64,000 nucleotides of DNA. Origin: Paramagnetospirillum magnetotacticum MS-1. GTDB lineage: Bacteria; Pseudomonadota; Alphaproteobacteria; Rhodospirillales; Magnetospirillaceae. A program made the position numbers and the translations under genes. Shown here piece after piece: positions 1 to 18,550 of the stretch; position 1 is the first letter of the stretch; the number at the start of each line of letters is the position of its first letter. The DNA is taken from assembly GCF_000829825.1 (NCBI RefSeq), contig NZ_JXSL01000020.1:248001-312000 (forward strand), in the 5' to 3' direction. The notes beneath the pieces were generated by a model. It had not been told where the DNA came from. It worked only from the letters and a program-made list of their open reading frames with translations, and searched no databases.

Positions 1-1
1 C

Positions 2-7628
<7,627 letters not shown>

Positions 7629-7655
7629 TCTGCTCCCTCATTGGGTCAAGACCGC

Positions 7656-7695
7656 ATCCCCGCCTCCTGCCAAGGAGGCGGGGATGACTTTTTTT
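7656..7695 (+). terminator. Rho-independent terminator of rpoBC
   Basis: Perfect 12-bp stem (7656-7667 with 7674-7685, ATCCCCGCCTCC / GGAGGCGGGGAT), 6-nt loop, then GACTTTTTTT. It lies 28 bp after the rpoC stop and separates rpoBC from the following protease gene. Confidence 0.9.
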
Positions 7696-7798
7696 GACGT
7701 CATGAAATAGGGTGGGGACCTTACGCCTTCGAGGCGCTATCATCATGGGACGAAATCCCGGGGCGCCAAATCCCGGGTAGAGCATCAAGGGAGAAGCC

Positions 7799-9211
7799 AT
7801 GAGCTCGCGGTGGGTCCAGACGGTGGCGATAGTGATCGCCATGGGCGGTGCTTTGCCCGTCCAGGCCGCCTGTCTGGCGCGCCCGTCTTCCACCACCGAA
7901 CTGGCCCAATGTTCCACCGCCGCCGCCTCGGGTGACGGCATCGCCGCCCGGCTTCTGGGCGATGTGATGGGTGATCCGACCCAGCGTCATTATGATCCAG
8001 CCACGGCCTTAGCCTGGTGGGAACAAGCCGCCGCCACGGGCGATGGATTGGCTTTGCGCCGCCTGTTTGACGCCCACTGGTATGGGCGCGGAACCCCCAA
8101 GGACCCGGCCAAGGCCCGGACCTATCTGGCCAAGGCTGTGGCCGCCGGTGCCCAATGGGCTCGCCTGGCGCGCGCCGTTCTGGCCGAGGGCGAGGAGCCC
8201 TCCCTGGCCGCCGATCTCTATAACGGTCTGGCCGCCGAGGGCAATTGTCTGGCCCAATTGCGTCTAGCCCATGGCCATGACCGGGGCGGCTGGGTGGAGA
8301 AGAACCGTAATCAGGCCTTTTATTGGGCCAGTGTGGCGGGCATCTCGGGACGGAGCCAGCCAGCGCCCGAAGACCACCCCCTGTTCGATAACCGCTTTCA
8401 CTATCGTGACTGCACCAGCGAGGCCTATTTCCTGCGCGAGGAATTGGGGCGCGGTCTGGCCGCCGATCTGCGCGGCCGGGTGGAGGAATCCGCGGCGGCC
8501 TGGAAACCGGGACGCATCCCCGAACGGCAAGGCCCGGTGGAGGCGCCGCCCGCCATTGGCGTGGCACCGGTCGGTCTGGGCTCTGGGGCCGCCCCCCGCA
8601 TGCCCGAATGGCGGCCGCTGGCCGCTTCGTTGCAGCGTCCGCCCAGCCGCGCGCGTCTGGGAGCGGAGGATGTCTTCGCCCAGGTGGGCCGCTCGGTCTA
8701 TGTGGTGATCGCCGCCCGCACCGAGGAGGATCTGAAGGCCAGGAACGGTCGTTTCGGTTCGGCCGTGGCCATGGATGAGCGGACATTGGTGACCAATTGC
8801 CATGTCATCGACGAGATGGCGGTGATTCTGCTGCGTCAGGGATCACAGACCCTGAGGGCCACGCCGTCGGGCGGCGACCCCGCCACCGACCGCTGCCTGA
8901 TGAGCGTCTCGCCCGGGCGGCTGTCGGCGGTTCCGGGCATCCGGCCCTGGGACGATCTGCGGGTGGGCGAGACGGTCTATTCCATTGGTGCGCCCAAGGG
9001 GCTGGAGGCGACCTTGGGTCAGGGGCTGATCTCGGGATTGCGGCCCATCAAGACATTGCACTATGTCCAGACCTCGGCCCCCATCTCGCCCGGATCGTCG
9101 GGTGGCGGGCTGTTCGACGCGGCGGGCAATCTGGTGGGGATCACCACCTTTCACATCCGCGACGCCGACGGCCTCAACTTCGCCATCGCGGCCGAGGATT
9201 TCTTCCGTTAG
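7799..9211 (+). CDS. Exported Sel1-repeat / trypsin-like serine protease fusion
   Basis: A 470-residue protein with an N-terminal signal peptide (cleavage likely after LPVQA, about residue 23). Residues ~30-180 contain Sel1-type helical repeats (for example ATALAWWEQAAATGDGLA and DPAKARTYLAKAVAAGA), followed by a Pro/Ala-rich linker. The trypsin-like domain spans about residues 295-470. The putative triad is His335 (TNCHV), Asp364 (TDRCLM) and Ser434 (PGSSGGG), so it looks active. No PDZ domain is visible, unlike DegP/HtrA. AAGGGAGAA precedes the ATG at a good distance. The gene stands alone after the rpoC terminator. A periplasmic protease whose Sel1 part binds a partner is inferred; the substrate is unknown. 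Confidence 0.8.
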   Translation: MSSRWVQTVAIVIAMGGALPVQAACLARPSSTTELAQCSTAAASGDGIAARLLGDVMGDPTQRHYDPATALAWWEQAAATGDGLALRRLFDAHWYGRGTPKDPAKARTYLAKAVAAGAQWARLARAVLAEGEEPSLAADLYNGLAAEGNCLAQLRLAHGHDRGGWVEKNRNQAFYWASVAGISGRSQPAPEDHPLFDNRFHYRDCTSEAYFLREELGRGLAADLRGRVEESAAAWKPGRIPERQGPVEAPPAIGVAPVGLGSGAAPRMPEWRPLAASLQRPPSRARLGAEDVFAQVGRSVYVVIAARTEEDLKARNGRFGSAVAMDERTLVTNCHVIDEMAVILLRQGSQTLRATPSGGDPATDRCLMSVSPGRLSAVPGIRPWDDLRVGETVYSIGAPKGLEATLGQGLISGLRPIKTLHYVQTSAPISPGSSGGGLFDAAGNLVGITTFHIRDADGLNFAIAAEDFFR

Positions 9212-9221
9212 GGCATGGCGG

Positions 9222-9316
9222 CATCCCGGACAGCCGAAGCACGATCCGGGATCCAGGGGGGTGCACCTCCAGCCTTTCCGCGACTCCTGGATCCCGGCTT
9301 AAAGAGCCGGGATGAC
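9222..9316. repeat. Double-hairpin extragenic element, copy 1
   Basis: About 95 bp with a left hairpin (9223-9230 / 9245-9252, ATCCCGGA / TCCGGGAT) and a right hairpin (9291-9299 / 9305-9313, ATCCCGGCT / AGCCGGGAT). The ends are inverted copies of each other (CATCCCGG...CCGGGATGAC) and each hairpin has an inner ATCCAGG/CCTGGAT edge. The same layout recurs at 42329 and 52928. It lies between convergent genes. Confidence 0.8.
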
Positions 9317-9395
9317 GAAGAAAAGAGTTAAGTTAGCGCTATGGGGCTCCCGCCCCGCGCCTCCGGCTGGAGGCGATGCTTCCAGACCTTCTCAC

Positions 9396-10349
9396 CTAAA
9401 CCTCGCCGCCCGCCTTGATGGACTCGACGATGTCGCGCAAGGACACGGTTTGCGGTGCCTTGCCCGTGGGGGCCGAGGGGATGGGGGCGGGGAAGAAGGG
9501 ACTTTCCGGCGCAAGCGCATTGGCGAAGTCGGAGGCCGAGACGCTGCGCACTGACGCCTGGGTGACGGGCGCCACCGCCTGCACCACCTGGGTCAATGCG
9601 GTCTCGGTGGGGGTCGATGGGAGCGGGGCCTCGGGCCGGGCCATGGGGCGAAGGGCGGCAAGCTGCGGGTTGCTGGTGTCCACGGCTGGCTGGTGGGCCG
9701 AGGCGGCGTCATCACCCAGCGCGCTCTTGAAGCGGGCCTGCACACTCTTATAAAGACCGGCGACGGTGCGGGCCTTGCCGAAGACTTCTGGATTGGCCCG
9801 CGCCGCGTCAGGCAGCAGATGACGGGCGGAATGTTTGGGGTTGTCTTCCATGCCCTCGATCACTCGGGCGGCGCCGGATGCTCCCAGGAAATGGGCGAGG
9901 TAAAGATCCGAGGCCGTGGCCTCGCGGCCCAGACGCTTTTCCAGGGTCTTGGCATTGTCCTTGGCGAATTCGGCGGCCATCAGGGAGGACAGCTTGGGGT
10001 CCTTGCGCAGATCCAGGATGGCCTTCTTCATGGCCTTGTCGGAAACGTCCAGACGGCCGTCGGCCCCCTTGGTGATGGCCTCGGCGGCATCGCCCAAACC
10101 ATGTTCGGCCCCGTGACGCTTGACCATGTCCAGCCAGGTGCCCGCGGTGAACTGGAACAGTCCCGAGGCCGAGGATTTGGTGTTGCGGGCCTGTGGGTCG
10201 AGGCCGCTTTCCTGGGTGGCCTGGGCCAGGAGATAGCCGAAGGAAACGCCGGTGCTGTCCGCGGCTTCGCGGATTCCGGAAAGCACATGTCCGGGCCGGG
10301 TCGTGTCGATGGGGGATGAACCGGTGATATCGGCGGTCGGGGTCTGCAT
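9396..10349 (-). CDS. Lytic transglycosylase (SLT domain) protein
   Basis: A 317-residue protein. Residues ~20-190 look like a transglycosylase SLT domain: the catalytic Glu is expected in QATQESGLDPQARN, followed by SASGLFQFTAGTWLDMV and later YLAHFLGASGAARVI. The C-terminal ~110 residues are Pro/Ala-rich and low in complexity. I see no convincing signal peptide. ATG 10349 is preferred over the in-frame GTG at 10379 because CGAGG lies 6 nt upstream of the ATG. It is transcribed towards the protease gene, away from the str operon. Cleavage of peptidoglycan glycan strands is the family role; a partner is not evident here. Confidence 0.75.
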   Translation of the reverse strand: MQTPTADITGSSPIDTTRPGHVLSGIREAADSTGVSFGYLLAQATQESGLDPQARNTKSSASGLFQFTAGTWLDMVKRHGAEHGLGDAAEAITKGADGRLDVSDKAMKKAILDLRKDPKLSSLMAAEFAKDNAKTLEKRLGREATASDLYLAHFLGASGAARVIEGMEDNPKHSARHLLPDAARANPEVFGKARTVAGLYKSVQARFKSALGDDAASAHQPAVDTSNPQLAALRPMARPEAPLPSTPTETALTQVVQAVAPVTQASVRSVSASDFANALAPESPFFPAPIPSAPTGKAPQTVSLRDIVESIKAGGEV

Positions 10350-10468
10350 GGCGAACCTCGGATTCGAAACCACGCACACTATAGCATGGAAAGGTTACCA
10401 AGAATCGACTCGCTGGAATCGAATCGGAGAGCCGCGCGCGGGCCGTCGAAATGTCCCGACTCTTTCGC

Positions 10469-10497
10469 TTGACGGGGGGCGGGCGGATAAATAGGAT
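10469..10497 (+). promoter_or_regulatory. Predicted sigma-70-type promoter of the str operon
   Basis: TTGACG (10469-10474), a 17-bp spacer, then TAGGAT (10492-10497). Transcription would start near 10504, giving a leader of about 180 nt before rpsL. It lies in the 336-bp gap between the divergent transglycosylase and rpsL genes. Confidence 0.65.
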
Positions 10498-10606
10498 GCG
10501 CGCTTCTCGGGGGACCGGTATCTGTCCGCCTGGACGGTTTTCGTTGTCCCGAGGCTTGCGAAACACTGATGACAACGCCGAACGGGTCGGCGACCGAGAT
10601 CGTAAG

Positions 10607-10642
10607 AAAACCCCGGCGGGGAACCGCAGGCGGGTTTTTTTT
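10607..10642 (+). terminator. Terminator-like hairpin in the rpsL leader (possible attenuator)
   Basis: AAAACCC (10607-10613) pairs with GGGTTTT (10632-10638), with an inner GCGG/CCGC stem, followed directly by a run of eight T (10635-10642). It lies downstream of the predicted promoter and 44 bp before rpsL, where a terminator would stop the whole str operon unless conditionally bypassed. Attenuation is an inference from position. Confidence 0.5.
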
Positions 10643-10685
10643 CTGGTTTTGCGTCCAGGGACCTGTGTGAAGGGAAAGTGACTGA

Positions 10686-11057
10686 ATGCCCACGATCAAT
10701 CAATTGATCCGTAAGCCGCGCCAGCCTGTGGCGGCGCGCAACAAGGTCCCCGCCATGGAGGCCTGCCCGCAGAAGCGCGGCGTTTGCACTCGCGTGTACA
10801 CGACCACTCCGAAGAAGCCGAACTCGGCGCTTCGTAAGGTCGCCCGCGTGCGCCTGACCAACGGTTTCGAGGTTACCTCGTACATTCCGGGCGAAGGTCA
10901 CAACCTTCAGGAACACTCGGTGGTGATGATCCGCGGCGGTCGTGTGAAGGACTTGCCGGGTGTCCGCTACCACATCATCCGCGGCACGCTCGATACCCAG
11001 GGCGTCAAGGATCGCCGTCAGCGTCGTTCGAAGTACGGCGCGAAGCGTCCGAAGTAA
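10686..11057 (+). CDS. rpsL: 30S ribosomal protein S12
   Basis: Decoding-centre protein of the 30S subunit, 123 residues as in the family. The streptomycin-relevant loops [19 protein letters not shown] and [13 protein letters not shown] carry the sensitive-type lysines. The start [12 protein letters not shown] is the canonical N-terminus, with AAGGGAAAG upstream. It is the first gene of the str operon; rpsG follows after 12 bp. Expression probably depends on the promoter at 10469 and the terminator-like leader structure at 10607. Confidence 0.99.
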   Translation: MPTINQLIRKPRQPVAARNKVPAMEACPQKRGVCTRVYTTTPKKPNSALRKVARVRLTNGFEVTSYIPGEGHNLQEHSVVMIRGGRVKDLPGVRYHIIRGTLDTQGVKDRRQRRSKYGAKRPK

Positions 11058-11069
11058 GGAGTTCATCAG

Positions 11070-11540
11070 ATGTCTCGTCGTCACGCCGCTGAAAAGCGCG
11101 AAATCACCCCCGACGCCAAGTTTCACGACTATGTCGTCGCCAAGTTCATGAACTGCCTGATGCTCGACGGCAAGAAGTCCGCCGCCGAAGCCATCGTTTA
11201 TGGCGCCCTGGACAAGATCCAGGCCAAGACCGGCCAGGACCCGCTGAAGGTGTTCCATGAGGCTCTCGACAACGTGAAGCCGGCTCTCGAAGTCCGCTCG
11301 CGCCGCGTCGGCGGTGCCACCTATCAGGTGCCCGTCGAAGTGCGGACCGATCGCCGTCAGGCCCTGGCCATCCGCTGGCTGATCGATTACTCGCGCAAGC
11401 GTTCCGAGACCACCATGATCGACCGCCTGTCGGGTGAGCTTCTCGACGCCGCCAACAATCGTGGCGCCGCCGTCAAGAAGCGCGAAGACACCCACCGTAT
11501 GGCGGAGGCCAACAAGGCCTTCTCCCATTACCGCTGGTAA
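11070..11540 (+). CDS. rpsG: 30S ribosomal protein S7
   Basis: Primary 16S rRNA-binding protein that nucleates assembly of the 30S head, 156 residues. The N-terminus [12 protein letters not shown] and the segment [12 protein letters not shown] are typical. AAGGAG lies just before the ATG. It sits between rpsL (12 bp gap) and fusA (18 bp gap). In E. coli S7 is the autogenous repressor of the str operon; whether that holds here cannot be seen. Confidence 0.99.
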   Translation: MSRRHAAEKREITPDAKFHDYVVAKFMNCLMLDGKKSAAEAIVYGALDKIQAKTGQDPLKVFHEALDNVKPALEVRSRRVGGATYQVPVEVRTDRRQALAIRWLIDYSRKRSETTMIDRLSGELLDAANNRGAAVKKREDTHRMAEANKAFSHYRW

Positions 11541-11558
11541 CTGGAGAACGAGACCATC

Positions 11559-13643
<2,085 letters not shown>

Positions 13644-13675
13644 TCTGACATCTATCGAGGACGGAGTAAGAAACG

Positions 13676-14866
<1,191 letters not shown>

Positions 14867-14894
14867 TCTTTCGAGACCACTTGCTTAAAACGAG

Positions 14895-14930
14895 ACGCCC
14901 CCGAAGGGAAACCTCCGGGGGCGTTTTCGT
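14895..14930 (+). terminator. Rho-independent terminator after tuf
   Basis: Perfect 9-bp stem (14895-14903 with 14916-14924, ACGCCCCCG / CGGGGGCGT), 12-nt loop, then TTTTCGTTT. It closes the str operon directly before the inserted minus-strand genes. Confidence 0.9.
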
Positions 14931-14940
14931 TTGAGGAGGG

Positions 14941-15717
14941 CTATTGTGGGCTGCCGCCCACGCCCGCTTGGGGCCAGGGGCCCCAAACCCCAGATGATAG
15001 CCCTTCAATATAGGCCAGAATTAGTGAGCGGGTGACTTTAATGGCCCGGATACGGTCATCCCCACTTATCCAGACAGGCTTGCCGTGACGGCTATCGTTG
15101 GAAATTTCTCTAAGAAAGTCCATGTCGCTATCCCTAACGCCGAGCTTCTCCTTAAGCATCAATATGGCCTTCTTCTTATCGCATTCGTTCAAATGCCTGA
15201 TGTCTTGAAGAATAGATTCAAACGCCCTATAGCACAGGAAGCCTGTGTCAGCAGGACGACGCATCGCGTTGATAAGATCGGCAATGGCGTGCCTAACAAA
15301 AGCATTGGCGCCAGAGAGGTGGGCAATCTTTGCCAAGTCTGGAATTGCCTGTGTTGTCAGAGCAGCAGGCATGTCAATGCCAAAAGTAATGCCATTTCCA
15401 CTGTTAATGTCAATTGCGGATGTAATCTCTACGGCATGAGCCATCGCTGTAACCATGCCGGTGATTTCAACAACATGATTTGCTGCGTCAGAAACAATAT
15501 TTCGTACTGTGTGTATGTCGGAAAAGCAGCAATCTGACGCTACCAATATTGACACCTTGTTTGCGAATATATTTACTGTTAAATCGATTGTGATGCCGAT
15601 GTCTGAATTGGCAACGGTGAGGTTAATTGGTCTGTCATAAGAGAATGCAGCGCGCTCCGGATGGACCGTTCCACTAAAGACCCAGTTTTCCGCCTTTCTG
15701 TGCGTGCTAGTATTCAC
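14941..15717 (-). CDS. Unknown protein downstream of vapC, AT-rich
   Basis: A 258-residue protein I do not recognise. The N-terminal half looks beta-rich (FSYDRPINLTVANSDIGIT...) and contains a CCFSD segment. The C-terminal ~130 residues look helical and charged (NECDKKKAILMLKEKLGVR, FLREISNDSRHGKPVWIS). The likely start is GTG 15717, which overlaps the vapC stop as GTGA, suggesting translational coupling; any longer frame would run inside vapC. Base composition is clearly more AT-rich than in all neighbours, with rare-looking codons (ATA, AAT, TTA), a sign of transfer. The last ~15 residues are encoded by GC-rich host-like sequence, so the original 3' end may be lost. No membrane segment is seen. 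Confidence 0.6.
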   Translation of the reverse strand: MNTSTHRKAENWVFSGTVHPERAAFSYDRPINLTVANSDIGITIDLTVNIFANKVSILVASDCCFSDIHTVRNIVSDAANHVVEITGMVTAMAHAVEITSAIDINSGNGITFGIDMPAALTTQAIPDLAKIAHLSGANAFVRHAIADLINAMRRPADTGFLCYRAFESILQDIRHLNECDKKKAILMLKEKLGVRDSDMDFLREISNDSRHGKPVWISGDDRIRAIKVTRSLILAYIEGLSSGVWGPWPQAGVGGSPQ

Positions 15718-16112
15718 CTCCCCCAATTCTCCACCCGCAACCCGTCCACCCGTCGGAACTCGCCTTCGTTGGCGGTGACCAGGGTGACGCCCAGTGCCAA
15801 GGCATGAGCGGCGATCCACAGGTCGTTGCCGCCGATGGGGCGCCCCTCTTGCTCCAGAGCAGTTCTTATCTCGCCGTAGACCGAACTGGTGGGGTCCTCC
15901 AAGGGCAGAACCTCGATGGTATCCAGCAATGCCGCCACCAGCGCTGCGAGCCGCGCGGAGCCCTTGCGGATGGCCCCAAATCGCAGTTCACCGGCGCAGA
16001 TAATGCTGGTGCAGACGTGATCCTCGCCGACCTCGGCAAGACGGTGTGCCGCAGGCCCCTGGGGATGCCTCAACATATCGGACAGAATGTTGGTGTCCAG
16101 AAGGTAGCGCAT
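15714..16112 (-). CDS. vapC: VapC-type PIN-domain toxin ribonuclease
   Basis: A 132-residue PIN-domain protein. The conserved acidic positions are visible: Asp6 in LLDTNILSD, Glu in CAGELRFGA, Asp in GGNDLWIAAHAL, and the late acidic segment TANEGEFRRV. VapC toxins are Mg-dependent RNases that cut initiator tRNA or rRNA and are held inactive by VapB. Its ATG directly abuts the stop of the upstream antitoxin gene, the normal antitoxin-toxin order. GC content is close to the chromosome average, unlike the following gene. The family assignment is firm; the RNA target is unknown. Confidence 0.88.
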   Translation of the reverse strand: MRYLLDTNILSDMLRHPQGPAAHRLAEVGEDHVCTSIICAGELRFGAIRKGSARLAALVAALLDTIEVLPLEDPTSSVYGEIRTALEQEGRPIGGNDLWIAAHALALGVTLVTANEGEFRRVDGLRVENWGR

Positions 16113-16346
16113 TCACAGATCCGCAGGTTCGGGCGGCGGATCGTCGATCTCGGGAAAATCCTCTTCCAAAGGCTCGAGCGTTGCCAGCAATGTCAGCAAT
16201 GACCGCTTTCGCATTGGCTCCAGGATCAACCGGTCGCCCTCCTTGCGCAGGACGGCGTCCTCGCCCGGCAGTTCGAATTCGCGCGGGATGCGGACGGCCT
16301 GGTTGCGGCCGTTGCGGAACAGGCGGACATGGCGTTCATGGTTCAT
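16113..16346 (-). CDS. vapB: VapB-type antitoxin (AbrB/MazE fold)
   Basis: A 77-residue antitoxin. The N-terminal swapped-hairpin DNA-binding domain is seen in RHVRLFRNGRNQAVRIPREF, then LRKEGDRLILEP. The acidic Pro-rich tail (LEEDFPEIDDPPPEPADL) would wrap the VapC active site. ATG 16346 has AGGAG 7 nt upstream and is preferred over an in-frame TTG at 16352. A palindrome lies 12 bp upstream of the start and probably serves for autorepression by the VapBC complex. Confidence 0.88.
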   Translation of the reverse strand: MNHERHVRLFRNGRNQAVRIPREFELPGEDAVLRKEGDRLILEPMRKRSLLTLLATLEPLEEDFPEIDDPPPEPADL

Positions 16347-16358
16347 GGGCAACTCCTA

Positions 16359-16378
16359 GCCTATGCCGCAGCATAGGC
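16359..16378. promoter_or_regulatory. Palindrome, probable vapBC operator
   Basis: Perfect 8-bp arms (16359-16366 with 16371-16378, GCCTATGC / GCATAGGC) around CGCA, centred 22 bp upstream of the vapB start. Type II toxin-antitoxin operons are normally repressed through such inverted repeats next to the antitoxin gene. Confidence 0.6.
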
Positions 16379-16426
16379 CGATTTCCGGCCCGCCTCAATA
16401 ACCGTGAGGCAAGCGGAAGAGTCCTG

Positions 16427-16455
16427 TTGCCAAGCCCTATGACTCTCTGTATAAG
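16427..16455 (+). promoter_or_regulatory. Predicted promoter of the S10 operon
   Basis: TTGCCA (16427-16432), a 17-bp spacer, then TATAAG (16450-16455). A start near 16462 would give a leader of about 137 nt before rpsJ. Some promoter is needed here because the str operon ends at the tuf terminator and the intervening genes are on the other strand. Confidence 0.55.
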
Positions 16456-16550
16456 GCTGCCTTCGGCTTCGGCCTCATTCCGTAAGAGCGGCTTTGCCAC
16501 TGGCTTAGCGGCTGACTGCGGGAGGCTCTTTGAATTGACTGTTTTCACCG

Positions 16551-16575
16551 ATCGGCGCCCCGACGGGGCGCCGAT
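16551..16575 (+). promoter_or_regulatory. Strong leader hairpin upstream of rpsJ
   Basis: Perfect 11-bp stem (16551-16561 with 16565-16575, ATCGGCGCCCC / GGGGCGCCGAT) with a GAC loop, ending 23 bp before the rpsJ start. There is no T-run on either side. It lies in the predicted S10 leader and could be a target for ribosomal-protein feedback, which in E. coli is exerted by L4; this role is speculative. Confidence 0.5.
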
Positions 16576-16598
16576 CCGATTTGACGGATGACTTGAAT

Positions 16599-16907
<309 letters not shown>

Positions 16908-16918
16908 GGAACCTAACA

Positions 16919-17608
16919 ATGCGCTCTGGTCTCATCGCCCAGAAGGTCGGCATGACGAGGATCTTCACCGAGGACGGCACCCATGTGCCCGTCACCGTGC
17001 TGAAGGTCGACACCTGTCAGGTGGTCTCGACCCGCTCTGTGGAAAAGGACGGCTACGTTGCCGTTCAGCTTGGTGCCGGTACCGCCAAGGTGAAGAATGT
17101 GAGCAAGCCTGCTCGCGCCAACTTCGCCAAGGCCAAGGTCGAGCCCAAGAAGAAGCTGGTGGAATTCCGCGTTGCCCCCGAGAACCTTCTCGAGGTCGGC
17201 ACCGAACTCTCCGCCGCCCATTTCATCCCCGGTCAGTACGTGGACGTGACCGGCACCACCATCGGCAAGGGCTTTGCCGGCGGTATGAAGCGCTGGAACT
17301 TCCGTGGCCTCGAAGCCACGCACGGCGTTTCGGTGTCGCACCGCTCTCACGGCTCCACCGGCCAGCGCCAGGACCCCGGCAAGGTGTTCAAAGGCAAGAA
17401 GATGGCCGGTCACATGGGCGATGAGCAGGTGACCACTCAGAACCTCACCGTGGTGTCCACCGACGCCGATCGCGGCCTGATCCTGGTTAAGGGTTCGGTT
17501 CCCGGTCACGAGGGGTCTTGGGTGCTCGTCCGCGACGCGGTGAAGCGCAAGCTGCCTGATGGCGTGCCGTTCCCGGCCGGCGTCAAGGCCGCGGCCTCGG
17601 CCGAGTAA
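16919..17608 (+). CDS. rplC: 50S ribosomal protein L3
   Basis: Early-assembly 23S rRNA-binding protein near the peptidyl transferase centre, 229 residues. [16 protein letters not shown] is the typical N-terminus. The central loop [13 protein letters not shown] and the [20 protein letters not shown] segment are diagnostic; the latter carries the Gln that is methylated by PrmB in other proteobacteria. AAGGAACC precedes the ATG. rplD follows after 12 bp. Confidence 0.99.
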   Translation: MRSGLIAQKVGMTRIFTEDGTHVPVTVLKVDTCQVVSTRSVEKDGYVAVQLGAGTAKVKNVSKPARANFAKAKVEPKKKLVEFRVAPENLLEVGTELSAAHFIPGQYVDVTGTTIGKGFAGGMKRWNFRGLEATHGVSVSHRSHGSTGQRQDPGKVFKGKKMAGHMGDEQVTTQNLTVVSTDADRGLILVKGSVPGHEGSWVLVRDAVKRKLPDGVPFPAGVKAAASAE

Positions 17609-17620
17609 AGGATCAAGGCG

Positions 17621-18241
17621 ATGAAGACGAATGTAATCAGCCTGGACAACCAGACCGTCGGCGAGATCGAACTGGCCGACGAGATCTTCGGTCTGCCGGT
17701 CCGCGGGGACATCCTGTTCCGCGCCGTCAACTGGCAGCTGGCCAAGCGCCAGTCGGGCAACCACAAGACCAAGACCATCAGCGAAATCTCCGGCACCACC
17801 AAGAAGCCCTTCGCTCAGAAGGGTGGCGGTCGTGCCCGTCAGGGTTCGCTGCGCTCCGCTCAGTTCCGCGGCGGCTCGACCATTTTCGGCCCCGTCGTGC
17901 GCTCTCACGCTCACGACCTGCCCAAGAAGGTCCGCAAGCTGGCTCTGAAGACCGCTCTGTCGGCCAAGGTGGCCGATGGCAAGCTGATCGTGGTGGACAA
18001 CGCCACGGCCGGATCGCCCAAGACCAAGGACCTGGCCGCCCGTCTCGGCAAGCTGGGCCTGAGCTCGGTGTTGTTCATCGACGGCGCCGCCGTGGACGGC
18101 AACTTCGCTCTGGCCAGCCGCAACATTCCTTACGTGGATGTGCTGCCGCAGCAGGGTGCCAACGTCTATGACATCCTGCGTCGCGAAACCCTGGTTCTGA
18201 CCAAGGACGCGGTCGCCGCCCTGGAGGCTCGCCTGAAATGA
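17621..18241 (+). CDS. rplD: 50S ribosomal protein L4
   Basis: Exit-tunnel protein of the large subunit, 206 residues. The tunnel loop region [14 protein letters not shown] and the FGPVVRSH segment are present. In E. coli L4 represses its own S10 operon at the leader, which is relevant to the hairpin at 16551. The last 4 bases overlap rplW (ATGA), so the two are translationally coupled. Confidence 0.98.
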   Translation: MKTNVISLDNQTVGEIELADEIFGLPVRGDILFRAVNWQLAKRQSGNHKTKTISEISGTTKKPFAQKGGGRARQGSLRSAQFRGGSTIFGPVVRSHAHDLPKKVRKLALKTALSAKVADGKLIVVDNATAGSPKTKDLAARLGKLGLSSVLFIDGAAVDGNFALASRNIPYVDVLPQQGANVYDILRRETLVLTKDAVAALEARLK

Positions 18242-18546
18242 GCAAGCTCGTCATCAGCAAGGAGCGGATGTACGACGTCGTCCGCGCCCCCGTGATCACC
18301 GAAAAGGCGACCATGGGCTCCGAGTTCCGCCAGGTCACCTTCAAGGTGCCGCTGGATGCGACCAAGCCGGAGATCAAGGCCGCTGTCGAGGGGATTTTCG
18401 GGGTGAAGGTCACCGCCGTGAACACCCTGATCGCCAAGGGCAAGGTCAAGCGCTTCCGCGGCCGTCCCGGCGTGCGTTCCGACGTCAAGAAGGCGATCGT
18501 TACGCTGGCCGAGGGCCACTCCATCGACGTGACCACGGGAGTCTGA
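18238..18546 (+). CDS. rplW: 50S ribosomal protein L23
   Basis: Protein at the tunnel exit and docking site for trigger factor and SRP, 102 residues. Typical segments are [12 protein letters not shown], then [20 protein letters not shown] and [14 protein letters not shown]. It overlaps rplD by 4 bp and is followed by rplB after 4 bp. Confidence 0.98.
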   Translation: MSKLVISKERMYDVVRAPVITEKATMGSEFRQVTFKVPLDATKPEIKAAVEGIFGVKVTAVNTLIAKGKVKRFRGRPGVRSDVKKAIVTLAEGHSIDVTTGV

Positions 18547-18550
18547 CACC

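Noticed and set aside
15085-15537. A plus-strand frame of 150 codons in the AT-rich island
   Set aside because: The opposite-strand frame is longer, is coupled to vapC and has a more protein-like composition; the plus frame has odd Cys and Asn runs and no ribosome-binding site.
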